Shown one piece after another: positions 34,151 through 42,261 of a DNA stretch of 64,000 nucleotides (positions within the stretch are counted from its first letter, which is position 1; each line of letters begins with the position of its first letter). Below the pieces are notes generated by a model. That model did no database searches and was not told the origin of the DNA. It saw only the letters and a list, made by a program, of their open reading frames with translations. The stretch is from Massilia sp. BSC265 (GTDB taxonomy: Bacteria > Pseudomonadota > Gammaproteobacteria > Burkholderiales > Burkholderiaceae_D), in the NCBI RefSeq assembly GCF_000740675.1, contig NZ_JPXI01000019.1, forward strand, positions 1-64,000. Direction: 5' to 3'. Position numbers and translations under genes: made by a program.

Positions 34151-35659
34151 ATGGAAACCGAACTTAAACTGAAGCTGGCTGCAGCAGACGTGGTGCGCAT
34201 GCGCGAGCATCCCCTGCTGGCCGAGCTGTCGACCGCCGAACCGCGCGAGCACGACCTCACCGACACCTATTACGACACCCCGACGCTCGACCTCTGGCGC
34301 GCCGGCCTGACCCTGCGCGTGCGGCGCGACGGCGATGCCTGGATCCAGACCGTCAAGACGGCCAGCACGGGATCACCGGTGCTGCACGAGCGCGGCGAAT
34401 GGGAGTCGCCCCTCGCGGGCGAACAGCCCGACCCGGCCGAGATCGCGCGCCAGGTCAAGCCGCAGCGCCTGCGCGACATCCTGCTCGATCCCGACATCAC
34501 CGGCCAGCTGCAGCCGGTCTTCACCAACACGACCCATCGCACCACCTGGGACATCGCCCTGCCCGGCGGCCAACTGGTCGAATGTGCACTGGACAGCGGC
34601 AGCATCGACGCCAACGGCAATGGCCGCAGCGCGCAGATCGGCGAGCTGGAGCTGGAACTCAAGCGCGGCAACCCCACCCGGCTGTTCGAGCTGGCGCTGC
34701 AGCTGCACCAGGACATCCCGCTCGAGGTCGCCAACGACAGCAAGGCGGCACGCGGCTATGCCCTGCTGCAGGACAAGGCTCCGGCCCCGGTCAAGGCCAC
34801 GCCGGTACGCCTGGTCCGCAAGATGCGCATGGAAGACGCGCTGCAGTGCATGGGACTGAACTGCATGGCGCAGATCGAATCCAACGTCCCCGGCGTGCTG
34901 GTGCAGAGCGCGGAAAGCCTGCACCAGATGCGCGTCGGCCTGCGCCGCCTGCGGGCGCTGCTCGACATGTTCCGCGACCTGGCGCCGCTGCCGCCCGAGC
35001 TCGAGGACGGTCTCGACTGGCTGTCCGGCGAGCTGGGCGCCACGCGCGACTGGGACGTGCTGGCCGACACCACGCTCCCCGCCATCAGCGGCATCGCTAC
35101 CCACGCCCTGCAGGCGGCGGCAAGGGAACAGGCCCGTGTGCTGCACAAGAACATGCTGCCCACGCTGCACTCGCCGCGCTACACCCAACTGATGTTGCAG
35201 ATGAACGGCTGGCTGCGCGGCCGCCAGTGGCGCCCCGCTTCCGGACTGCCGAAGGACGACCCGCTAACCCAGCCTGCCCTGGACGGCCTGGTGCCGCTCA
35301 TCCGCAAGGCCTCGAGGCGCCTGCGCAAGCGCATCGATGCGCTCGACGAGCACGATGCGCCGGCCCGGCACCGTGTGCGTATCGCGGCAAAGAAGGCGCG
35401 CTATGCGGCCGAATTCTTCCGTGACCTGCTGCCCAAAAAAGAGGTCAAGGCCTATATCGGGTGCTTATCAAGCGTGCAGGACCGGCTCGGCCACCTGAAC
35501 GACCTGGCGGTGGCGGGCAGGCTGCTGCCGGTGCTCGAGAACAGCGGGCATGCGCACGACGCTGCCTATGCGCGCGGCTGGGTTGGCGGGACTGCGTGCG
35601 CCGCCACCCATGGCCTGCGCGACGCGCTCAAGAAAGTGGCCCGCATGAAGCTTGCGTAA
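34151..35659 (+). CDS. CYTH and CHAD domain protein (inorganic triphosphatase-like)
   Basis: A 502-residue cytoplasmic protein. METELKLKL carries the ExExK signature of the CYTH domain (residues about 1-205), which binds triphosphate chains with metal in a beta-tunnel and in relatives such as YgiF hydrolyses tripolyphosphate. Residues about 235-500 are a CHAD domain, a helical bundle with conserved His and basic residues (SLHQMRVGLRRLRALLDMF, RHRVRIAAKKARYAAEFF) shown in other proteins to bind polyphosphate. The start ATG 34151 is preferred over upstream in-frame codons as it begins the CYTH signature. A Pho-box-like sequence upstream would tie it to phosphate starvation. Confidence 0.9.
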   Translation: METELKLKLAAADVVRMREHPLLAELSTAEPREHDLTDTYYDTPTLDLWRAGLTLRVRRDGDAWIQTVKTASTGSPVLHERGEWESPLAGEQPDPAEIARQVKPQRLRDILLDPDITGQLQPVFTNTTHRTTWDIALPGGQLVECALDSGSIDANGNGRSAQIGELELELKRGNPTRLFELALQLHQDIPLEVANDSKAARGYALLQDKAPAPVKATPVRLVRKMRMEDALQCMGLNCMAQIESNVPGVLVQSAESLHQMRVGLRRLRALLDMFRDLAPLPPELEDGLDWLSGELGATRDWDVLADTTLPAISGIATHALQAAAREQARVLHKNMLPTLHSPRYTQLMLQMNGWLRGRQWRPASGLPKDDPLTQPALDGLVPLIRKASRRLRKRIDALDEHDAPARHRVRIAAKKARYAAEFFRDLLPKKEVKAYIGCLSSVQDRLGHLNDLAVAGRLLPVLENSGHAHDAAYARGWVGGTACAATHGLRDALKKVARMKLA

Positions 35660-35718
35660 GCCGCTTGCGTAATCATGTCGCGCGCGGTCCCGGCCGGCCG
35701 GGGTGTAGCATGGGGGCC

Positions 35719-36357
35719 ATGAACTCACCTGTCCCCATCCGCATCGACGTCTGGAGCGATTACGTCTGCCCGTTCTGCTACCTCGAACTGCCGCCGATCC
35801 GGCGCCTTCAGGAGCAGTACGCCGGGCAAGTCGCGGTGATGTGGCGCGCCTTCGAGCTGCGCCCGGATCCGAAGCCGACACTCGACCCGGACGGCGACTA
35901 CCTGCACACGACCTGGAACCGCTCGGTGTATCCGATGGCGGCCGAGCGCGGCATGACCTTGCGGCTGCCGCCGGTGCAGCCGCGCAGCCGGCTGGCTTTC
36001 GAAGCGGTTGCGCATGCGCGCGAACAGGGACGTTTCGACGCCATGCACGAGGCACTGTTCCGTGCCTTCTTCGAAAACGGCCGCGATATCGGCGATCCCG
36101 ATGTGCTCGCGGATATCGCCGTCGACAGCGGTGTCGAACGCCAGGGCCTGCTCGATGCCCTGGAGAGCGGCCGCCATACCGCCGCGGTGTACGCCGACCA
36201 GCAGCTGGCGTACTCGCTCGGCGTCGCCGGCGTGCCGATCATGGTCTTCCGGCCGGCAGGCGCCGGCTGGGAGCAGGCTTTCGGGGTGCGCGGCGCGGTG
36301 CCCTACGAGACGATGGAAGCCGCGCTCAGGCAGGTCCTTGGCGAATCAGCGCGCTGA
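35719..36357 (+). CDS. DsbA family oxidoreductase (FrnE-like)
   Basis: A 212-residue cytoplasmic thioredoxin-fold protein with the CPFC active site at residues 17-20 (VWSDYVCPFCY), the DsbA-type helical insertion, and the cis-Pro loop GVAGVPIMVF near residue 174. FrnE-type proteins act as disulfide isomerases or polyketide-related oxidoreductases; the physiological substrate is unknown. An alternative ATG at 35710 adds three residues. Its 3' end overlaps the convergent tupA by 12 bases. Confidence 0.88.
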   Translation: MNSPVPIRIDVWSDYVCPFCYLELPPIRRLQEQYAGQVAVMWRAFELRPDPKPTLDPDGDYLHTTWNRSVYPMAAERGMTLRLPPVQPRSRLAFEAVAHAREQGRFDAMHEALFRAFFENGRDIGDPDVLADIAVDSGVERQGLLDALESGRHTAAVYADQQLAYSLGVAGVPIMVFRPAGAGWEQAFGVRGAVPYETMEAALRQVLGESAR

Positions 36358-37149
36358 TGGGAAAAATAGCTGCTCGCCTTCCGGCTTGAATGCCGCGATC
36401 CTCGCCTGCCCTTCCAGGGAGGTGATCCAGTCGATCAGCTGCTTCGCGCCCTTGTAGTTCACGCCCTTGTGCCTGGCCGGGTTGACTGCGATGATCCCGT
36501 AGGGGTTGAACATGCGCTTGTCGCCCTCGACCAGCACGGCCAGGCCGGTCCTGGCGCGGTAGGCGCCATAGGTGGCGCGGTCGGTCAGCGTATAGGCGCG
36601 CATCTCGGCCGCCATGTTCAGCACCTCGCCCATGCCGAGGCCCGCCGACACGTAGTTGCTCCCCGCCGGCTTCGTTCCCGCCTGCTGCCAGTAACCCCTC
36701 TCCATCACGTCGGTGCCGGAATTGTCGCCGCGCGAGATGAACTTGCTGCTGCTCGCGGCGATCTTCTGGAAAGCCACGATCACGTCCTTGCCGCCCTTGA
36801 CGCGCGCCGGGTCATTGGTCGGGCCGACGACAATGAAGTCGTTGTACATCACGTCGCGCCGGTCCACGCCCCATCCCTCGGCCACGAACTTGTCTTCCAG
36901 CGTGCGCGCATGCACCAGGGTGACGTCGACGTCGCCGTTCTTGCCCAGTTCGAGCGCCTTGCCGGTGCCGACCGAGATCACGTGCACCTTCGTCCCCGTT
37001 TTCGCCTCGAAAGCCGGCAACAGCACCTTGAGCAGGCCGGAATTCTCGGTGCTGGTGGTGGTGGACAGGCGGATCGTGCCCTGTGCCTGCGCCAGCGGCG
37101 TAGTCAGGACGACACTCAACAGCAGGGTCGTGAACGGTCGGCGTTGCAT
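36346..37149 (-). CDS. tupA: Tungstate-type ABC transporter substrate-binding protein
   Basis: A 267-residue exported protein (signal peptide MQRRPFTTLLLSVVLTTPLA, cleaved near AQA-QGT) that captures oxyanions in the periplasm. The mature start RLSTTTSTENSGLL is the TupA signature (TTTS-T/E-N-SGLL) that distinguishes tungstate binders from ModA, and FISRGDNSGTDVMERGYW and GKALELGKNGDVDVTLVHA are conserved. It is the last gene of the operon fdhB-fdhA-fdhD-tupB-tupC-tupA. Tungstate is the best guess; molybdate cannot be excluded. Confidence 0.88.
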   Translation of the reverse strand: MQRRPFTTLLLSVVLTTPLAQAQGTIRLSTTTSTENSGLLKVLLPAFEAKTGTKVHVISVGTGKALELGKNGDVDVTLVHARTLEDKFVAEGWGVDRRDVMYNDFIVVGPTNDPARVKGGKDVIVAFQKIAASSSKFISRGDNSGTDVMERGYWQQAGTKPAGSNYVSAGLGMGEVLNMAAEMRAYTLTDRATYGAYRARTGLAVLVEGDKRMFNPYGIIAVNPARHKGVNYKGAKQLIDWITSLEGQARIAAFKPEGEQLFFPSAR

Positions 37150-37173
37150 GCGGCTCTCCTTATCTCCTGGATG

Positions 37174-37827
37174 TCATCGGTATTCGAGGCGGCCGTCGCG
37201 CAGCTTCAGGCGATGGATGCCGGGCAGGCCGATCAGGTCGCGGTCGTGGCAGGCCATCACCACGCTGCTGCCTGCATCCAGCATGGTGGGAATCAGGGCC
37301 ATGACCTGCTCGCGTGCGGGACCGTCGAGGTTGGCCGTGGGTTCGTCGAGCAGCAGCAGGCGCGGCTGCAGGACTCTGGCCCGAGCCAGGGCCACGCGCT
37401 GCTTTTCGCCGCCGGACAGGCGGGCCGGATCGGTGTCGCGCAGGTGGGCCACGCCGGCCCATGCCATCGCTTCCTCGACCGCGGGCGCCACGCTGCGGCG
37501 GCTGTCGCCGCGCGCCAGCAGGCCGTAGGCGATGTTGTGGGCGACGCTGGTCGAGAACATGATCGGGTGCTGGTGCACGAAGACGATGGCGCGGCGCAGC
37601 GCCGGTGGATACGGATGCAGTGGCATGTGCCGGCCGTCGAATTGGACGGTGCAGGCATCGCAGCGTTCCAGGCCGGCGAGCGTGCGCAGCAGGGTCGACT
37701 TGCCGGCCCCGTTCACACCGGTCAGCACGTAGGCCGTGGCGGAATCGATCGACAGCGTATCGATCTCGAACAGCGTGCGTTCGCCGTGGCGCTTGCGCAG
37801 GCCATGCAAGCTGATCAAGGTACTCAC
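37174..37827 (-). CDS. tupC: Tungstate-type ABC transporter ATP-binding protein
   Basis: A 217-residue ABC ATPase with Walker A GVNGAGKSTLL, Q-loop VHQHPIMF, signature LSGGEKQRVALARA and Walker B LLLLDEPTANLD. It lacks the C-terminal TOBE-type regulatory domain of ModC, in line with the shorter TupC proteins. The start is GTG 37827, overlapping the TGA of tupB (GTGA). It energises import of the anion bound by TupA. Confidence 0.9.
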   Translation of the reverse strand: MSTLISLHGLRKRHGERTLFEIDTLSIDSATAYVLTGVNGAGKSTLLRTLAGLERCDACTVQFDGRHMPLHPYPPALRRAIVFVHQHPIMFSTSVAHNIAYGLLARGDSRRSVAPAVEEAMAWAGVAHLRDTDPARLSGGEKQRVALARARVLQPRLLLLDEPTANLDGPAREQVMALIPTMLDAGSSVVMACHDRDLIGLPGIHRLKLRDGRLEYR

Positions 37828-38531
37828 CAGCGTCCTCCCGCCGTATGGGCCTCGCCCTGCAGCAGCACCAGCGCACCGTTCATCAGGAGCGCCAGCGACA
37901 CCAGCACGATGCCCAGCGCGATCCCTTGCGCGAACTCCCCCTTGCTGGTTTCCAGCGCGATGGCGGTGGTGATGGTGCGCGTCTGCCCTTCGATGTTGCC
38001 GCCCACCATCAGCGCGCAGCCGACTTCCGAGATCACACGCCCGAAGCCGCTGATGACGGCCGCCATCACGCCGTAGCGCGCTTCGTGCAGCACGGTCAGC
38101 ATCACGCGCAGGCGCGAGGCCCCGTGGGCAACCGCGGTCTCGGCATAGCGCGGATCGGCCGCCTGCACCGCCGCCAGCGTAAAGGCCAGCAGTACCGGCA
38201 GGCCGATCACCATCTGGCCGAGGATCACGCCCTCCTGGGTGAACAGCCACGCCAGGCCGCCCATCGGCCCGCGCCGCGACAGCAGCAGGTAAAGAAGCAG
38301 GCCGATCAGCACGGTGGGCAGCGACAGCGCGGCCTGGGCCAGCCAGATCGCGATGCGCCGTCCCGGGAAACGGTGCATGGCGATGACGTAGCCGAGGAAG
38401 ACCGCCGGCGGGGCCGCCAGCAGCAGCCCCAGGATGCTGGTCTTGAGCGAGACCCAGACGATGCGCCACAGCGCCTCGTCGCCGCTGAACAGCAGCGCGA
38501 AGGCGTGCATCGTTGCGTCCAGCAGGGACAT
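37824..38531 (-). CDS. tupB: Tungstate-type ABC transporter permease
   Basis: A 235-residue integral membrane protein with five to six hydrophobic segments and the permease coupling motif ETAVAHGASRLRVMLTVLHE (EAA-like loop) that docks TupC. SLPTVLIGLLLYLLLSRRGPMG and GFGRVISEVGCALMVGGNI are typical of TupB. The ATG overlaps the fdhD stop by one base (TGATG), placing metal import directly downstream of formate dehydrogenase maturation. Confidence 0.9.
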   Translation of the reverse strand: MSLLDATMHAFALLFSGDEALWRIVWVSLKTSILGLLLAAPPAVFLGYVIAMHRFPGRRIAIWLAQAALSLPTVLIGLLLYLLLSRRGPMGGLAWLFTQEGVILGQMVIGLPVLLAFTLAAVQAADPRYAETAVAHGASRLRVMLTVLHEARYGVMAAVISGFGRVISEVGCALMVGGNIEGQTRTITTAIALETSKGEFAQGIALGIVLVSLALLMNGALVLLQGEAHTAGGRW

Positions 38532-39424
38532 CAGGCCGGCCGTGGGCTATGGAAGGGAGCGTTCAGAGCTTCGAGCAGATCGGGCTCGTACACGAGGCGC
38601 TCGTGCCCGGCCAGCAGCAGGAAGTGCTTGCCCGAGCAGCGCGCCAGCAGCGACATGCCGACCTGCTGCGCCACCATATGGCCCATCTGGGTGGTGCCGG
38701 AACGCGACAGCAGGAAGGGGATGCCCATCTGGGCGCCCTTGATGACCATTTCGGAGGTCAGGCGCCCGGTCGTGTAGAACACCTTGTCCCCGCCCTCCAC
38801 TCCGTCGAGCCACATCAGGCCGGCGATGGCGTCCACCGCGTTGTGGCGGCCGACGTCCTCCACAAAATACAGCAGTTCGCCCTGGTGCGAGAACAGCGCG
38901 CAGCCGTGCACCGAGCCGGCCTGCTTGTACACCGACTGCTGGGTGCGAATCAGCTCGACGATGCGGTACACGACCGACTGCGGCAGGCGCGCATCCTGCG
39001 GCAGCGTGATCCTGTCGACCTCGTCCATCAGGCCGCCGAACACCGAGCCCTGTCCGCAGCCGGTGGTGACGACCTTCTTCGCGGTGCGTTCCTCGACGTC
39101 CGCGATGCCATGGCGGGTAACGACCGCCACCGCATCGACCGCCCAGTCGACCTGGATCGAGACGATGTCTTCGAGCGAGCGCACCAGGCGCTGGTTGCGC
39201 AGGTAACCGAGCGTCAGTGCCTCGGGTGCTCCGCCCAGGGTCATCAGGGTGACGATTTCCCGCTTGTCCACGTAGACCGTCAACGGGCGCTCGGCGGGAA
39301 TCGCGATCGAGGAGCGGCGGCCGCGCTCGTCCATCGCCGTGACCTCCTGCGTCAGGCTGGCATGCGCCTCGGACAGGGCGGGGCGGTAGCGCTCGGTGGC
39401 GGGGAATAAATCGGGGCAATTCAT
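38531..39424 (-). CDS. fdhD: Formate dehydrogenase sulfurtransferase FdhD
   Basis: A 297-residue cytoplasmic chaperone that carries sulfur from IscS to the molybdenum or tungsten cofactor of FdhA. Conserved elements are TLMTLGGAPEALTLGYL, the central TTGCGQGS loop (Cys 123), FVEDVGRHNAVDAIAG and TTGRLTSEMVIKGAQMGI. In E. coli the loop has two cysteines (CxxC); here the second is Gly (CGQG). The gene lies between fdhA and tupB, joined to both by overlaps. Confidence 0.94.
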   Translation of the reverse strand: MNCPDLFPATERYRPALSEAHASLTQEVTAMDERGRRSSIAIPAERPLTVYVDKREIVTLMTLGGAPEALTLGYLRNQRLVRSLEDIVSIQVDWAVDAVAVVTRHGIADVEERTAKKVVTTGCGQGSVFGGLMDEVDRITLPQDARLPQSVVYRIVELIRTQQSVYKQAGSVHGCALFSHQGELLYFVEDVGRHNAVDAIAGLMWLDGVEGGDKVFYTTGRLTSEMVIKGAQMGIPFLLSRSGTTQMGHMVAQQVGMSLLARCSGKHFLLLAGHERLVYEPDLLEALNAPFHSPRPA

Positions 39425-42261
39425 GTTGCCAATTGTGCCACGCCTGACAAAACCAGGCCGCCACCGTAGGAGCCCTGCGGTGCCACGGTCCCGCCCGGTG
39501 TCACCCGTACGGCGCAATACTTGAATTCCGGGATCTTGCCGAACGGATCGAGCGCCGGGTTGGTCAGGCGGTTGATCGCCGCTTCGTAATAACAGAAGGG
39601 CACGAACACGGCCCCCGGCGGCGAACTGTCGTCGGCACGCGCATACAAGACCACTTCGCCGCGCCGCGAGGCAATGGTGATCGGCTCGCCCGGCCGCACT
39701 TTCATGCGCGCCAGGTCTTGCGGGTGCACCAGCGCCACCGGATCGGGCTCGAGCGCGTCCAGCACCGCGGTGCGGCGGGTCATGCTGCCGGTATGCCAGT
39801 GCTCGAGCTGGCGGCCGGTGATGAGCACCATCGGGTAATCGGCGTCCGGCCGCTCGTCCGCGGGGATGAGGTCGGCCGGGACGAAACGGGCGCGGCCACC
39901 CTCGCGCGGGAAGCGGTCTTCGAAGACCACCGGCTGGCCCGGGTCGCCTTCGAGGCGGCAGGGATAGGTCACCGCGCCATCCTGCTGCAGGCGCTCCCAG
40001 GTGATGCCGGCAATGCTCGGCATCAGGCGGCGCATTTCGTCGAAGACCTCGGCCACGCTCTCGTATTGCGCGCCGTACTCCCATCCTAGGCCGAGGTGGC
40101 GTGCCATCTCCTGGATGATCCACAGGTCCTGGCGCGCCTCGCCCGGCGGGTCGATCGCCTGCCGGCCCAGCTGCACCAGGCGGTCGGTGTTGGTGAAGCT
40201 GCCGGTCTTTTCCGGGAAGGCGCTGGCCGGCAGCACGACGTCGGCCAGGTAGGCGGTCTCGGTCAGGAAGATGTCCTGCACCACCAGGTGGTCGAGTGCG
40301 GCCAGCGCGGCGCGGGCATGGTTGGCGTCGGGGTCGGACATGGCCGGGTTCTCGCCCAGGATATACATACCTTTCACCCTGCCCTGCCCGATCGCATCCA
40401 TGACCTCGACCACGGTCAGGCCCGGCTGCGGGTCGAGCGTGGCACCCCAGGCTGCCTCGAACCGGGCGCGGACCGCGGCATTGTCCACGCGCCCGTAATC
40501 CGGCAGCATCATCGGGATCAGGCCGGCGTCGGACGCGCCCTGCACGTTGTTCTGGCCGCGCAGCGGATGCAGGCCGGTGCCGGGGCGCCCGATCTGGCCC
40601 GTCATCAAGGCCAGCGCGATCAGGCAGCGCGCATTGTCGGTGCCATGCACGTGCTGCGACACACCCATGCCCCAGAGGATCATCGAGGCTTTCGACGTCG
40701 CATACAGCCGCGCCACGTAGCGGATGGTGTCGGCATCGATGCCGCAGACCGGGGCCATCGCCTCCGGGCTGTAGTTCGCGACGTTCTCTGCCAGGTCTTC
40801 ATAGCCAACCGTGCGGCTCGCGATGAAGTCATGATCGACCAGGTCCTCGGTGACGATCACGTGCATCATCGCGTTGAGCAGGGCCACGTCGGTATCCGGC
40901 TTGAACTGGAGGAAGCGGTGCGCGTGGCGCGCCAGCTCCGGACGGCGCGGGTCGCACACGATCAGGCGGGTGCCGGCCTTTGCCGCGTTCTTCATCCAGG
41001 TCGCTGCCACCGGATGGTTGACGGTCGGGTTGGCGCCGATTATCAGCACCACCTCGGCCTTGGTCACGTCCATCACCGGGTTCGACACGGCGCCCGAGCC
41101 GATCCCTTCCAGCAGCGCCGCCACCGAGGACGCGTGGCACAGCCGGGTGCAGTGGTCGACGTTGTTGCTGCCAAAGCCGGTGCGCACCAGCTTCTGGAAC
41201 AGGTAGGCTTCCTCGTTGCTGCACTTGGCCGACCCGAAGCCGGCCAGGGCGCGGCCACCGTCCTGGTTGCGGATGCGCGCCAGCGTGCCGGCGGCAAGCG
41301 CCAGCGCTTCTTCCCAGCTCGCTTCGCGGAAGACCTCCATCACACGCGACGGGTCCATCGGCGCTTCCGGGTCTTTCGGCATGCCCTCGCGCCGGATCAG
41401 CGGCGTCGTGAGGCGCTGCGGATGGTGGGCGTAGTCGAAACCGAAGCGGCCCTTGACGCACAGGCGTTCGTGGTTGGCCGGGCCGTCGCGTCCCTTCACC
41501 TCGACGATGCGCTTGTCCTTCACCTTGTAGCTCAGCTGGCAGCCGACGCCGCAGTAGGGGCAGACCGAATCGACCACCTTGTCGGGCTGGACCAGTGCTG
41601 CCGCATTTGGTGCCAGTGCCGGCGCCAGCGCCCCGGTCGGGCAGGCCTGCACGCATTCGCCGCAGGAGACGCAGGTGGAGGCGCCGAGCGCATCGTCCTG
41701 GTCGAACACGATCTTCGCGCTTTCGCCGCGCCAGGCCAGCCCGATCACGTCGTTGACCTGCTCGTCGCGGCACGCACGCAGGCAGCGCGTGCACTGGATG
41801 CAGGCATCCAGGTTGACGGCGATGGCCGGATGCGACAAATCCTGCGCCGGCTGCTCCCGGCGCGGGAAACGGGCCTCGGTCACGCCCAGTTGCCGCGCCC
41901 ATCGGCTCACTTCGTTGTCCGGCACGTAGCCGGGCTTGCCACCGGGGTCGCCGATATCGGAGAGCAGCAGTTCCAGCACCATCTTCTGCGCCGCGACCGC
42001 GCGCGGGCTGGCCGTATCGACCTTCATGCCGGAGGACGGATAACGGCAGCACGAGGGCGCCAGCACCCGCTCGCCGGCGATCTCCACCATGCAGGATCGG
42101 CAGTTGCCCACGGGCGCCAATCCTGGCTTGTGGCACAGGCGCGGCACCGCAATGCCTTCGCGCTCGGCAACCTCGATCAGGGTTTCCTGCGGCGAGGCCT
42201 CGACCTCGCGGCCGTTCAATTCGAAGCGCACGGTAGGCAGCCGGATATCCTTCGCGTTCAT
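39421..42261 (-). CDS. fdhA: NAD-linked formate dehydrogenase catalytic subunit
   Basis: A 946-residue cytoplasmic Mo/W-bis-pyranopterin enzyme oxidising formate to CO2. N-terminal [2Fe-2S] domain: Cys 43, 54, 57, 71; a NuoG-like stretch; two [4Fe-4S] clusters with Cys 154/157/160/164 and 197/200/203/207; then the cofactor domain with Cys 234/237/241/268 and the metal ligand Cys 375 in HCTRLCHASSV. The ligand is Cys, not selenocysteine. C-terminal MGD-binding segments TGRQLEHWHTGSMTRR and FVPFCYYEAAINRLTNPALD follow. The start overlaps the fdhB stop (ATGA). The tup importer in the operon suggests tungsten. Confidence 0.95.
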   Translation of the reverse strand: MNAKDIRLPTVRFELNGREVEASPQETLIEVAEREGIAVPRLCHKPGLAPVGNCRSCMVEIAGERVLAPSCCRYPSSGMKVDTASPRAVAAQKMVLELLLSDIGDPGGKPGYVPDNEVSRWARQLGVTEARFPRREQPAQDLSHPAIAVNLDACIQCTRCLRACRDEQVNDVIGLAWRGESAKIVFDQDDALGASTCVSCGECVQACPTGALAPALAPNAAALVQPDKVVDSVCPYCGVGCQLSYKVKDKRIVEVKGRDGPANHERLCVKGRFGFDYAHHPQRLTTPLIRREGMPKDPEAPMDPSRVMEVFREASWEEALALAAGTLARIRNQDGGRALAGFGSAKCSNEEAYLFQKLVRTGFGSNNVDHCTRLCHASSVAALLEGIGSGAVSNPVMDVTKAEVVLIIGANPTVNHPVAATWMKNAAKAGTRLIVCDPRRPELARHAHRFLQFKPDTDVALLNAMMHVIVTEDLVDHDFIASRTVGYEDLAENVANYSPEAMAPVCGIDADTIRYVARLYATSKASMILWGMGVSQHVHGTDNARCLIALALMTGQIGRPGTGLHPLRGQNNVQGASDAGLIPMMLPDYGRVDNAAVRARFEAAWGATLDPQPGLTVVEVMDAIGQGRVKGMYILGENPAMSDPDANHARAALAALDHLVVQDIFLTETAYLADVVLPASAFPEKTGSFTNTDRLVQLGRQAIDPPGEARQDLWIIQEMARHLGLGWEYGAQYESVAEVFDEMRRLMPSIAGITWERLQQDGAVTYPCRLEGDPGQPVVFEDRFPREGGRARFVPADLIPADERPDADYPMVLITGRQLEHWHTGSMTRRTAVLDALEPDPVALVHPQDLARMKVRPGEPITIASRRGEVVLYARADDSSPPGAVFVPFCYYEAAINRLTNPALDPFGKIPEFKYCAVRVTPGGTVAPQGSYGGGLVLSGVAQLAT

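Noticed and set aside
41133..41142. Possible selenocysteine UGA in fdhA
   Set aside because: The metal-ligand codon (residue 375, HCTRLCH) is an ordinary Cys codon and the frame has no internal TGA; no SECIS-like hairpin is needed.
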